From assembly GCF_000711875.1 (NCBI RefSeq), contig NZ_JONM01000016.1:1-64000 (forward strand): a stretch of DNA of 64,000 nt, read 5' to 3'. The stretch comes from Andreprevotia chitinilytica DSM 18519 (GTDB lineage: Bacteria > Pseudomonadota > Gammaproteobacteria > Burkholderiales > Chitinibacteraceae). The translations under genes and the position numbers were made by a program. Shown one piece after another: positions 47,197 to 56,309 of the stretch. Numbering within the stretch: position 1 is the stretch's first letter; each line of letters starts with the position of its first letter. The notes under the pieces were generated by a model. It was not told the origin of the DNA, ran no database searches, and saw nothing but the letters and a program-made list of their open reading frames with translations.

Positions 47197-49055
47197 TTCG
47201 CAGGTTTTGGCGGGCTACCGCATTATTGCCCAAGCTTGGCATAAGCAATGTTGTGCGCGTGTTGCTTTATCGTGCCTTAATGCGTTTCGGTTATTACCGA
47301 TACCGTCTGCCAGCGGGTAAGCCCTATGCGGGGCCGTTCCTCGAATTTGCAAAGTCAGACCAAGGCATCTCGACGGTTATCGAAAATGACGCGGCGTTAC
47401 TTCTTGCCGCAGATCAATTGCTGGTAGGCAAACTGAGTTATTTTTCAAGCAGCGCTTACCAGGTTGGTTTTCCGCCAAACTGGTTTTCCGACCCGTTTTC
47501 TGATCTAGTTTGCGAAGCCAATGCGATGCACTGGTGCGATATCCAAGAGTTCGCGTTGAACTCCGGGGATATTAAATCAATTTGGGAGCCGTCGCGGTTT
47601 GACGGCCTGCTATTGTTGGCTCGTGCTTGGTTGGTCAGTAGGGATGGTCGCTATTCACAAGGCATTGAAGCGTGGATTTCATCATGGGTGGCGGCTAACC
47701 CGGCTAATATCGGACCGAATTGGAAGTGTGCCCAAGAAACCGGGTTGCGGCTTATTCAGATGTTGGTCGTGTCAGGGCTGCTGCAAAGGTGGGCTGGCGT
47801 TTGTGCTACTCCTGCAATGATCCGTTTTGTGCAAGAGCACGCCGAGCGTATCGAGCCGACGATGCTTTATGCTGTTGCGCAGGACAACAATCACGCGACT
47901 TCTGAGGCTGCAGCGCTGTATCTGGCTGGGCTTTGGTTGCAAGAGCGGGGAGTTGCTCCAGCTGCACGTTGGCGAGCACTTGGACGCAAGTGGTTAGAAA
48001 ACCGCATCAAACGACTTGTCATGCCTGACGGTAGTTTTTCGCAGCATTCAGTTAATTATCATCGGTTGATGCTGGATACCTTGTGCTACGTCGAGTTGGC
48101 ACGTTCAGAGGCCAGTGACACGGCGTTTTCGCCAGCTTTTCTGGCTCGTTGTCGAGCCGCTACGGAGTGGCTGGCTGATTTTGTAGATCCACTCTCTGGC
48201 GATGCCCCTAACTTGGGGGCAAATGACGGCGCTAGGCTCATGCAATTGCATTCCTGCAGTTACCGGGATTTTCGGCCGCATGTGGCATTGGCCGCTAATT
48301 TATTTCTGGACGCGCGCTGCTATCCCACGGGAGAGTGGGATGAGCCGTTACACTGGCTAGGTCGTTCGGTGCCATCTCATACCCGAGTACAGCGTCAATC
48401 GCATCTGTTTGCTGATGGGGGGTACGTGCGACTACAACGGGGAGTGACTTGGTTACTATTGCGCTTGCCTCGGTATGTCTTTCGGCCATCACAAGCAGAT
48501 GGGTTGCATCTCGATCTCTGGTCAAGCGGTCGCAATCTGCTTCAGGATGCCGGTAGTTACGCTTATCATGGCGACCCATCTCTGATTGGTTATTTTCCGT
48601 CTACTGCTGCTCATAATACAGTCGAGTTTGACGGTCGCGATCAGATGCCAAGGCTGGGTCGTTTCTTGTTTGGCTGTTGGTTGAAATGCCAGAATTTGAC
48701 ATTTGATCCTAGGGCTTTGAAGGTGAGTGCGGCCTATCGTGATGATCGCGGGGCGAGCCACCATCGTTCAATCGAGTTGCTATCAGAACGGTCGCTGGAG
48801 GTGATAGATGAGATTCAAGGTTTTTCCAGTACGGCCATATTGCGCTGGCGACTACCCGCCGGAGCATGGCGATTGCAGGGGCGCAGGCTACAGGGTGAAT
48901 TAGCCTCAATTGAGGTCGTGTCGGACTTGCCGCTGACGCTGGCGCTGGTCAGCGGGATGACATCCTTACATTACCACTCGTTCGAAGAACTACCCGTCCT
49001 CCAGATCACGACCAGCGTGCCCGGGGTCGTTATAACCAAGATTCTCATAGCATGA
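47193..49055 (+). CDS. Heparinase II/III-like (alginate-lyase family) protein
   Basis: This 620-residue protein has a helical toroid in about residues 90-340 (NNHATSEAAALYLAGLW contains the Asn-His expected in the active site, and FSQHSVNYHRLMLDTLCY the catalytic-type Tyr). A C-terminal beta-sandwich of about residues 390-610 follows (LDLWSSGRNLLQDAGSYAYH). These enzymes cleave uronic-acid glycans by beta-elimination. No signal peptide is obvious, which is odd for a polymer lyase and raises the chance of a cytoplasmic or non-lytic role. GTG start in a GTGA overlap with the dehydrogenase; ATGA overlap with the next gene. Confidence 0.83.
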   Translation: MIRRFWRATALLPKLGISNVVRVLLYRALMRFGYYRYRLPAGKPYAGPFLEFAKSDQGISTVIENDAALLLAADQLLVGKLSYFSSSAYQVGFPPNWFSDPFSDLVCEANAMHWCDIQEFALNSGDIKSIWEPSRFDGLLLLARAWLVSRDGRYSQGIEAWISSWVAANPANIGPNWKCAQETGLRLIQMLVVSGLLQRWAGVCATPAMIRFVQEHAERIEPTMLYAVAQDNNHATSEAAALYLAGLWLQERGVAPAARWRALGRKWLENRIKRLVMPDGSFSQHSVNYHRLMLDTLCYVELARSEASDTAFSPAFLARCRAATEWLADFVDPLSGDAPNLGANDGARLMQLHSCSYRDFRPHVALAANLFLDARCYPTGEWDEPLHWLGRSVPSHTRVQRQSHLFADGGYVRLQRGVTWLLLRLPRYVFRPSQADGLHLDLWSSGRNLLQDAGSYAYHGDPSLIGYFPSTAAHNTVEFDGRDQMPRLGRFLFGCWLKCQNLTFDPRALKVSAAYRDDRGASHHRSIELLSERSLEVIDEIQGFSSTAILRWRLPAGAWRLQGRRLQGELASIEVVSDLPLTLALVSGMTSLHYHSFEELPVLQITTSVPGVVITKILIA

Positions 49056-50275
49056 AAGTACTTTACTACCATCAGCATTTCTCGACGCCCGCTGGCGCTA
49101 CGGGCATACGCTCTTATGAAATGGCCAAACGCCTGATTGCACGCGGCCATCAAGTTCTCATGATTTGTGGCAGTTATGGCGGAGCTCAGACAGGATTGAG
49201 CCAACCGTTTGTCGCAGGTATGCGCCGTGGCCTGGTCGATGGGATCGATGTCATCGAGTTCGAGCTCCCCTATTCAAATCGTGACGGTCTATTGAAGCGA
49301 ACCTGGACTTTTCTGAAGTTTGCCGCGCGCAGCAGTTGGTTTGCGTTGCGAGAGCCTTGCGATCTGGTCTTTGCCACGACCACACCTCTGACTGCGGCTA
49401 TTCCCGGGATTGTTGCACGTGTTCTTAGAGGCCGGCGTTTTGTATTCGAAGTACGTGATCTCTGGCCAGAATTGCCGCGCGAAATGGGTGTGATCAAGAA
49501 TCCGGTTGTCTTGACGCTCATGTCCTGGCTGGAATGGTCCGGTTATCATGCCGCGTGCCGGGTTATCGGTTTGTCGCCAGGTATTGTCGAAGGCGTTGTA
49601 CGGCGTGGCATAGCCCGAGAGCGGGTGGCGATGGTTCCGAATGGCTGTGATATTGATCTGTTCGATACAGATGCCTCCCTGGCTTGGCGCCCTCCAGGGG
49701 TTGCGGCAAGCGACCTGATGGCCGTGTTTGCAGGAACACATGGACAAGCGAATGGCCTGGGGGCGGTGCTAGATGCGGCCGCAGTATTGAAAGCCCGCGG
49801 ACGGCATGACATCAAACTCGTATTGATCGGCCAAGGCAAGCTTAAATCCGCTTTGAAAGAAAGGGCGGCACGGGAAGGGCTGCATAACGTGATCTTTCAT
49901 GACTCGGTGAATAAACGGCAGCTGAGCGGCCTGATGGCGGCGACCAATGTGGGTATGCAGGTATTGGCAAATATCCCCGCATTCTATTTCGGAACATCCC
50001 CGAACAAATTTTTTGACTATCTATCAGCCGGACTGCCAGTGCTGAACAATTACCCCGGCTGGTTAGCTGGCCTATTACAAGAACAAGGTGCCGGCGTCGC
50101 AGTGCCGCCTGATGACCCGAATGCCTTTGCCGATGCTTTGATAAGCATGGCGGACAACCGAGAAGCGCTCGCCGCGATGGGCGTGGCGGCCAAGCGTTTA
50201 GCCCGCGAACAGTTTGATCGCGCCAGACTGTCTAATCAGTTCGTCGACTGGTTGGAAGGGGCTGTCCGTGCTTAA
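49052..50275 (+). CDS. Glycosyltransferase family 4 (WbuB-like)
   Basis: This 407-residue GT-B enzyme has an N-terminal acceptor domain with YHQHFSTPAGATGIRSYEMA, typical of WbuB-type L-fucosamine transferases, and a GT4 donor site (FYFGTSPNKFFDYLSAGLPV, about residues 309-328). It probably adds the second sugar to the lipid-linked first residue, as its gene overlaps the initiating transferase gene by 8 bp. The donor sugar is not determined. Confidence 0.85.
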   Translation: MKVLYYHQHFSTPAGATGIRSYEMAKRLIARGHQVLMICGSYGGAQTGLSQPFVAGMRRGLVDGIDVIEFELPYSNRDGLLKRTWTFLKFAARSSWFALREPCDLVFATTTPLTAAIPGIVARVLRGRRFVFEVRDLWPELPREMGVIKNPVVLTLMSWLEWSGYHAACRVIGLSPGIVEGVVRRGIARERVAMVPNGCDIDLFDTDASLAWRPPGVAASDLMAVFAGTHGQANGLGAVLDAAAVLKARGRHDIKLVLIGQGKLKSALKERAAREGLHNVIFHDSVNKRQLSGLMAATNVGMQVLANIPAFYFGTSPNKFFDYLSAGLPVLNNYPGWLAGLLQEQGAGVAVPPDDPNAFADALISMADNREALAAMGVAAKRLAREQFDRARLSNQFVDWLEGAVRA

Positions 50276-50870
50276 ACGTGTTTTTGACTTTACTGTCGCG
50301 CTGGGGGCGCTGTTATTGCTATGGCCCGTGTTATTACTACTGACCATCGCTGTTGCATGCTTTCTCGGGTGGCCTGTTTTCTTTGCCCAAGTCCGTCCCG
50401 GTCTCAATGGCCGGCCCTTCAAGATGATGAAGTTCCGGACGATGACCGGGGCGCGGGATCAACATGGATTGCTTTTGCCAGATGATGTGCGACTGACAAG
50501 GTTTGGCAGATTTCTGCGCGCCAGTAGCTTGGATGAGCTGCCGGAGTTGTGGAATGTGCTCAAGGGCGAGATGAGTCTCGTCGGTCCGCGTCCGTTGCTG
50601 ATGGAATATTTGCCGTTGTACTCGCCAGAACAGGCACGTCGGCACCTGGCGAAACCAGGTATAACGGGCTGGGCGCAGATCAATGGCCGAAACGCCATTA
50701 GCTGGGAAGACAAGTTTCGGTTGGATGTTTGGTACGTTAACCATTGGTCGTTCTGGTTGGATTTGAAAATCTTGTGCCTGACGGTGAAGAAGGTCTTGGT
50801 TCGAGATGGCATTAGTCAGGTTGGTCATGTGACGGCCGAAAAATTCACCGGATCGCATTCGAATGAGTAG
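50268..50870 (+). CDS. Initiating sugar-1-phosphate transferase (PglC-like, bacterial sugar transferase)
   Basis: This 200-residue protein is the small monotopic type like PglC. It has one N-terminal hydrophobic segment (VALGALLLLWPVLLLL), FRTMTGARD, the catalytic DELPELWNVLKG with the Asp-Glu pair (about residues 89-100), VGPRPLL, and PGITGWAQINGRN. It transfers a sugar phosphate from a UDP-sugar to undecaprenyl phosphate. GTG 50268 is chosen because AAGGGG lies 7 bases upstream and the product begins MLKRVFDF like its relatives. It is followed by PglD-, PglE- and PglF-like genes, so UDP-diNAcBac is the likely substrate. Confidence 0.9.
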   Translation: MLKRVFDFTVALGALLLLWPVLLLLTIAVACFLGWPVFFAQVRPGLNGRPFKMMKFRTMTGARDQHGLLLPDDVRLTRFGRFLRASSLDELPELWNVLKGEMSLVGPRPLLMEYLPLYSPEQARRHLAKPGITGWAQINGRNAISWEDKFRLDVWYVNHWSFWLDLKILCLTVKKVLVRDGISQVGHVTAEKFTGSHSNE

Positions 50871-51498
50871 ATTGATCATTCTTGGCGCGGGCGGACATGG
50901 AAAAGTGGTGGCGGATGCTGCCGAACTAGTTGGCCATTGGGAAACTGTCGCATTCCTTGATGACCGTTATCCTGAATTGACCAAGATCATGCATTGGCCA
51001 GTGTTGGGTCGACTCGAAGATGTCTTGACCCAAGCCAATTCCAATACCGAGTTCCTCGTGGCTATTGGCAACAACCGCGTGCGGCTAGACTGGTGTCGGC
51101 AAATTCTGGTGGCTGGCGCTCGATTGGCCTCCGTCATCCATCCTCGCGCAAACGTTAGCCGCTATGCCCAACTCGGGGCAGGAACGGTCTGCTTTGCTGG
51201 TGCAGTTGTCAATATTGCTGCAAAGCTGGGAGTCGGTTGTATCGTTAACAGTAACGGGTGTGTCGAACATGACTGCGTACTTGGCGATGCGGTGCATATC
51301 TGTCCTCACAGCGCATTGGCTGGTGGCGTCACGGTGGGGCAGGCCAGCACCGTCGGCATTGGATCCTCTGTGCGGCAGCTGATTGAAATAGGTACAGACG
51401 TAGTAATCGGGGCAGGCAGCGTGGTCGTTAGCAACATCGGCTCTGGGCTAACGATTATGGGGGCGCCTGCAGAGCCTCGTAAACCTCAAACAAACTGA
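50863..51498 (+). CDS. PglD-like UDP-4-amino-sugar N-acetyltransferase
   Basis: This 211-residue protein has a small Rossmann-like N-terminus (LIILGAGGHGKVVADAAEL) and a left-handed beta-helix (about 90-205), exactly the PglD/NeuD layout. PglD acetylates the C4 amine of UDP-4-amino-2-acetamido sugar to give UDP-diNAcBac. It overlaps the transferase gene by 8 bp and is followed 11 bp later by the aminotransferase. The conserved His (EHDCVLGD, about 126) acts as general base in the family. Confidence 0.88.
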   Translation: MSRLIILGAGGHGKVVADAAELVGHWETVAFLDDRYPELTKIMHWPVLGRLEDVLTQANSNTEFLVAIGNNRVRLDWCRQILVAGARLASVIHPRANVSRYAQLGAGTVCFAGAVVNIAAKLGVGCIVNSNGCVEHDCVLGDAVHICPHSALAGGVTVGQASTVGIGSSVRQLIEIGTDVVIGAGSVVVSNIGSGLTIMGAPAEPRKPQTN

Positions 51499-51508
51499 AA
51501 GTGATCTC

Positions 51509-52693
51509 ATGCTTAACACTAATCTTTCCCCTTGGCCAAGCTATACAGAGGAAGAAGTTTCCGCAGTTGCAGCGGTGTTGCGTTCAAATAAGGTCAATTA
51601 CTGGACCGGGAATGTATGCCGCGAGTTTGAGCGCGAATTTGCCGAATATCTTGGTTGCAAGCATGCAATTGCATTAGCCAATGGCACACTGGCGCTTGAT
51701 CTTGCGTTAAAGGCGCTCGGCATAGGTCCTGGCGACGAAGTGATTGTTACGTCACGTACCTTTCTGGCCTCTGCGAGTAGCATTGTTACTGTTGGCGCGA
51801 CCCCGGTATTTGCAGACGTTGACCTGGATTCACAAAACATTACCGCCGAAACGGTTCAAAAGGTGATTTCGTCACGAACCAAGGCGGTGATGTGTGTGCA
51901 CTTGGCCGGACGGCCCTGCGAAATGGATCCGATCATGGCGCTGGCACTAGAGCATGGTCTCTACGTGATTGAAGATTGTGCGCAAGCGCACGGCGCCCGT
52001 TATAAAGGCCGGCATGTTGGGACTATCGGCCACATTGGTGCGTGGTCCTTTTGCCAAGACAAAATCATGACTACCGGCGGTGAGGGCGGCATGGTTACAA
52101 CCAATGACGATGCACTATGGAACAAAATGTGGTCATACAAGGATCACGGCAAGTCATGGGATGCAGTCTATATCTGCCAGCATCCGCCGGGTTTTCGTTG
52201 GGTCCATGAGTCGTTTGGCACCAACTGGCGGATGCTGGAGATGCAAGGAGCGCTGGGCAGGATTCAGTTGAAGCGGCTGGATGACTGGAAAGCGCGCCGT
52301 CAGTATTTGGCTGCGAAAATCGACACCGTTGCTGCTAGTTACCCGCTGATTCGCAAAGTTATGGTGCCGGATTACATCGATCACGCTTGCTACAAGCACT
52401 ACCTGTTTGTCAAATTAGACAAACTGAAGGGGGGGTGGAGTCGCGACCGTATAATTGATGAGCTGGCCGAGCTCGGCACGCCCTGCTATCAGGGTTCGTG
52501 TTCTGAGGTCTATCTCGAGAAAGCGTTCGACGGTACGCCTTGGCGCCCTGGGGAACGCTTGCCAGTCGCTAAGGCGCTCGGCGAAACCAGCCTGATGTTC
52601 TTGGTTCACCCTACACTGCGAGATGACGAGATTGAAAAAGTTTGTCGGGCTCTCGACACCGTGTTGCAGCGGGCCAGTCCAGAGGTAGTGTAA
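51509..52693 (+). CDS. PglE-like UDP-4-keto-sugar aminotransferase (DegT family)
   Basis: This 394-residue PLP enzyme has its lysine in CQDKIMTTGGEGG (Lys about 185) and VIEDCAQAHGA. This is the third DegT-type enzyme in the locus. Its position between PglD-like and PglF-like genes supports C4 amination of UDP-2-acetamido-4-keto-2,6-dideoxyglucose. A G7 tract at 52429-52435 lies in the gene. The start is ATG 51509. The stop overlaps the next start (TAATG). Confidence 0.88.
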   Translation: MLNTNLSPWPSYTEEEVSAVAAVLRSNKVNYWTGNVCREFEREFAEYLGCKHAIALANGTLALDLALKALGIGPGDEVIVTSRTFLASASSIVTVGATPVFADVDLDSQNITAETVQKVISSRTKAVMCVHLAGRPCEMDPIMALALEHGLYVIEDCAQAHGARYKGRHVGTIGHIGAWSFCQDKIMTTGGEGGMVTTNDDALWNKMWSYKDHGKSWDAVYICQHPPGFRWVHESFGTNWRMLEMQGALGRIQLKRLDDWKARRQYLAAKIDTVAASYPLIRKVMVPDYIDHACYKHYLFVKLDKLKGGWSRDRIIDELAELGTPCYQGSCSEVYLEKAFDGTPWRPGERLPVAKALGETSLMFLVHPTLRDDEIEKVCRALDTVLQRASPEVV

Positions 52694-54612
52694 TGATCAA
52701 ACAGCTGGCTAACTTGCCTAGGCGTACCAAAAGCCTGCTTATCCTAACGGTGGATTTCTTTCTTCTGCCGTTGGCATTGTGGATATCTATCGCCCTGCGT
52801 CTGGATAACTGGCGTTTCCAGTCCGTGCACGCTTGGTGGGTCTATTTTTTGCCTTCACTGATTGCCATTCCGATTTTTGTCAGGATGGGGTTGTACCGGT
52901 CCGTGATCCGTTGTTTGGAAGATCGCGGTCTTGCGACGATTGTAATCGCGGTAACTATTGCCGTTGGATTGTTTGCCGGGCTGGTGTCGCTGCTGAGCCT
53001 TCCTGTTGTGCCGCGTGGTGCCCTTTTGATCTTCTGGATTCTGGCGATTGTTTGTATCAGCGCTAGCCGTTTCGTAGTCAGAGCTGTGCTAAGAGGCTTG
53101 TTGCAGCCGGGTGGTCGTGCGCGATGCAAAGTATTGATCTATGGCGCGGGCAGCGCAGGGCGTCAACTGGTTGTTGCTTTACGTACGGGCCAAGAGTATG
53201 TACCAGTGGCATTTGTTGACGATGATCCCCGACAGCAGGGTTTGCTTGTTGCAGGTGTGAAGGTATTTGCTCCAATGGAATTGTCATCGCTCGTGCGTGC
53301 ACTTAACGTACGCCAAGTGTTATTGGCGATTCCGTCGGCAAGTCGTAACCGACGTGTAGAGATCATTAATCAACTGGAACCCTTGCATGTAGAAGTTCGC
53401 GAGGTCCCTGGTATCACCGATCTTGTCGAGGGCGAGGTCAGATTGGCGGATGTGCGTGAGGTAGGGGTCGACGAATTACTCGGGCGTGAGATTGTACCGC
53501 CGAATATCAGATTGTTATCTGCCAATATTATTGGGAAATGTGTAATGGTGACTGGCGCCGGTGGGTCAATTGGCTCAGAGCTGTGCCGCCAGATTTTTCG
53601 TAATCAGCCGGTACGATTGGTATTGTACGAGCACTCTGAATTTGCCCTTTATAGTATTGAGCACGAGCTGCGCCAGTTTGCTTCAGCGAAGCGGCTTTCT
53701 ATCGACATTATTCCGGTATTGGGCTCAGTCCAGAATGGTGCGCGGCTCTTTGGGATCATGGTTCGCTACGGTGTGCAGACGGTGTATCACGCCGCCGCTT
53801 ACAAGCATGTGCCAATTGTAGAATTCAACATGACCGAAGGGCTGCTTAACAATGTGTTTGGCACGCGAGCGACTGCGGATGCAGCAATTCGCGCAAAGGT
53901 TGATACCTTTGTACTCATCTCGACGGATAAGGCGGTGCGCCCGACTAACGTGATGGGAGCTAGCAAGCGCATGGCTGAATTGGTGCTTCAGGCCTATGCC
54001 CAAGATCCGGCGGTAAAAACTGTTTTTAGTATGGTTCGTTTTGGCAATGTGCTTGGGTCGAGTGGTTCGGTCGTGCCATTATTTCGTAAACAGATCTCGG
54101 CCGGGGGCCCTGTGACGGTGACTCATCCAGATATCATTCGCTATTTTATGACGATTCCCGAGGCTGCGCAGCTGGTAATTCAAGCTGGTGCCATGGGCAA
54201 TAAAGGCGAAGTGTTTGTTCTTGATATGGGCCAACCAGTGAAGATTGTTGACTTGGCTCGCCGCATGATTCACCTCAGCGGATTTAGCGTCAAGGACGAA
54301 ATCAATCCAGACGGAGATATTGCAATTCAGTTCAGCGGGTTGCGTCCGGGCGAAAAGTTATATGAAGAGCTGTTGATCGGTGACGATGTTAGTGGTACTG
54401 ATCATCCTCGCATAATGAAAGCCAATGAGCGCTGCATTTCAAAAGAGGAGTTGGACATAGAAGTTGTTCGTTTGGCGCAAGCCTGCGCACTTAATGAGTT
54501 TGGCGAGATACATGAGATATTGTCCAAATGCGTGGCAGGATTTTGCCCGGATGAGAACATCCGAGATCACTTACATGAAGTGTTGCAGCATGGGACGATT
54601 TTGTTGCACTAA
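52693..54612 (+). CDS. PglF/WbpM-type UDP-GlcNAc 4,6-dehydratase
   Basis: This 639-residue protein is the long membrane-anchored type. It has four N-terminal helices (about residues 15-130), a CoA-binding-like Rossmann domain, then a polysaccharide-synthesis SDR domain with TGAGGSIGSELC (about 286-297), ISTDKAVRP (about 408-416) and MGASKR, where Met replaces the usual Tyr as in WbpM and PglF. It makes UDP-2-acetamido-4-keto-2,6-dideoxyglucose, the precursor for bacillosamine or FucNAc-type sugars. It is the last gene of the locus, 10 bp from the convergent rng stop. Confidence 0.92.
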   Translation: MIKQLANLPRRTKSLLILTVDFFLLPLALWISIALRLDNWRFQSVHAWWVYFLPSLIAIPIFVRMGLYRSVIRCLEDRGLATIVIAVTIAVGLFAGLVSLLSLPVVPRGALLIFWILAIVCISASRFVVRAVLRGLLQPGGRARCKVLIYGAGSAGRQLVVALRTGQEYVPVAFVDDDPRQQGLLVAGVKVFAPMELSSLVRALNVRQVLLAIPSASRNRRVEIINQLEPLHVEVREVPGITDLVEGEVRLADVREVGVDELLGREIVPPNIRLLSANIIGKCVMVTGAGGSIGSELCRQIFRNQPVRLVLYEHSEFALYSIEHELRQFASAKRLSIDIIPVLGSVQNGARLFGIMVRYGVQTVYHAAAYKHVPIVEFNMTEGLLNNVFGTRATADAAIRAKVDTFVLISTDKAVRPTNVMGASKRMAELVLQAYAQDPAVKTVFSMVRFGNVLGSSGSVVPLFRKQISAGGPVTVTHPDIIRYFMTIPEAAQLVIQAGAMGNKGEVFVLDMGQPVKIVDLARRMIHLSGFSVKDEINPDGDIAIQFSGLRPGEKLYEELLIGDDVSGTDHPRIMKANERCISKEELDIEVVRLAQACALNEFGEIHEILSKCVAGFCPDENIRDHLHEVLQHGTILLH

Positions 54613-54621
54613 TTGCCCTGG

Positions 54622-56073
54622 TTATACTAAAACCACATCAAACCGCTCCTGCGTATAAGCCGTCTCCACCTGTAAATAAATCGGTTTCCCAATAAAATCT
54701 GCCAGTTGCGCCAGGCTGGCGGATTCTTCATCCAGAAACAAATCAATTACATTCTGCGATGCCAATATCCGGTATTCACGTGCATTGAATTGGCGTGCTT
54801 CACGCAAGATTTCTCGCAGGATTTCAAAACACACTGTTTCCGCCGTCTTGATTTCGCCGCGTCCTTGGCAAGTCGGACAAGGCTCGCACAGTACGTGGGC
54901 GAGCGATTCACGGGTGCGTTTGCGGGTGATTTCGACCAGGCCGAGGCTGGTGAAGTTGCTGATGGTGACCTTGGTGCGGTCTCTCGCCAGCGCTTTCTTT
55001 AGCTCATCGAGCACCGCCGTTTTGTGCTCTTCGTTATCCATGTCGATGAAGTCGACGATGATGATGCCGCCCAGGTTACGTAGCCGCAGCTGGCGGGCGA
55101 TGACTTGGGTGGCTTCCAGATTGGTCTTGAAGATAGTGTCGTCAAAGGAGCGGGTGCCGACGAAGCCACCGGTATTAACGTCGATCGTCGTCATCGCTTC
55201 GGTTTGATCGATGATCAGATAGCCACCGAACTTCAGGTTCACGCGACGGGAGAGGGCGCGTTCAATTTCGGCCTCGACGCCATATAGCTCGAACAGCGGC
55301 CGCTCGCCAGCATAGTGCTGCACGCGTGGGAGCACGTCCGAGACGAAGGCTTGGGCGAACTCGGTCATCTTGGCGAAGTTTTCGCGCGAATCGACCAGCA
55401 CCGCGTCGGTGTCCTCGCCGACCATGTCGCGTAGCACACGTAGCTGCAGCGACAGATCCTGGAACAGCAGCGAGGTAGCCGGCATCGTCTGCGACTTGTG
55501 CTTGATGTCGCCCCATATACGGTTCAGGTAATCGATATCGGCGCGCAGTTCGTCGTCGGTAGCGTGTTCGGCCGAGGTGCGAATGATATAACCCTGATGC
55601 TCCCCGGTCAGTAGCCGCGCCATCCGGTCGCGTAGCTGTTCACGTTCGCCGCCGTCCTCGATGCGTTGTGAGATGCCGATGTGATGTTCTTGTGGCAGAA
55701 ACACCAGAAAGCGGCCGGCGATGCTGACTTGGGTCGAGAGGCGCGCGCCCTTGGTGCCAATCGGGTCCTTGATCACCTGCACCAGTACCGGCTGCCCTTC
55801 GTGCACCAGCTTTTCGATGCGTAGCGTGTCGTTCGGGTGTTGGCGCTGTTCGATGACATCGGCAATGTGCAGGAATGCGGCGCGCTCCAGGCCGATTTCG
55901 ATGAAGGCGCTTTGCATGCCGGGTAGTACACGCTTCACCACACCCAGATAGATATTGCCCACTAATCCACGTTGAGCGCTGCGTTCGATGTGGATGTCTT
56001 GGACAACGCCATCATCAATGGCAGCGACACGGGTTTCTTCGGGGGTGATGTTGACGAGGATTTGTTCTTTCAT
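54622..56073 (-). CDS. rng: Ribonuclease G
   Basis: This 483-residue protein has the normal RNase G size (RNase E is twice as long). An S1 domain (about residues 35-125) is followed by the catalytic DNase I-like domain with IIIVDFIDMDNEEHK, whose Asp residues bind Mg, and the Zn-link CEPCPTC (about 397-403). It processes the 5-prime end of 16S rRNA and degrades mRNA. ATG 56073 (MKEQILVNI) is chosen; a TTG six codons upstream extends the frame without family similarity. No Maf gene follows, since the polysaccharide locus ends here. Confidence 0.95.
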   Translation of the reverse strand: MKEQILVNITPEETRVAAIDDGVVQDIHIERSAQRGLVGNIYLGVVKRVLPGMQSAFIEIGLERAAFLHIADVIEQRQHPNDTLRIEKLVHEGQPVLVQVIKDPIGTKGARLSTQVSIAGRFLVFLPQEHHIGISQRIEDGGEREQLRDRMARLLTGEHQGYIIRTSAEHATDDELRADIDYLNRIWGDIKHKSQTMPATSLLFQDLSLQLRVLRDMVGEDTDAVLVDSRENFAKMTEFAQAFVSDVLPRVQHYAGERPLFELYGVEAEIERALSRRVNLKFGGYLIIDQTEAMTTIDVNTGGFVGTRSFDDTIFKTNLEATQVIARQLRLRNLGGIIIVDFIDMDNEEHKTAVLDELKKALARDRTKVTISNFTSLGLVEITRKRTRESLAHVLCEPCPTCQGRGEIKTAETVCFEILREILREARQFNAREYRILASQNVIDLFLDEESASLAQLADFIGKPIYLQVETAYTQERFDVVLV

Positions 56074-56309
56074 GCGGATGAGGAGAGCCAATGCAATGGA
56101 TTTGCGCGACTGAGGGATGCCAACTGCTTACGGTCGCGTTGATCGCCTCAGGGTAGCAGAAGCGTGGCGTCCTGGTAACACCAAGGCGCGTCGAATCGGG
56201 AAACGCCAGCATCCTGAGGTTTCACCTGCTAGATTGCAGCTCATTGAAGACGAGCTGAATAAGGGCTGACTCAGGTCGCCGGCTATTCGGCCACACAACA
56301 AAGACCGCC

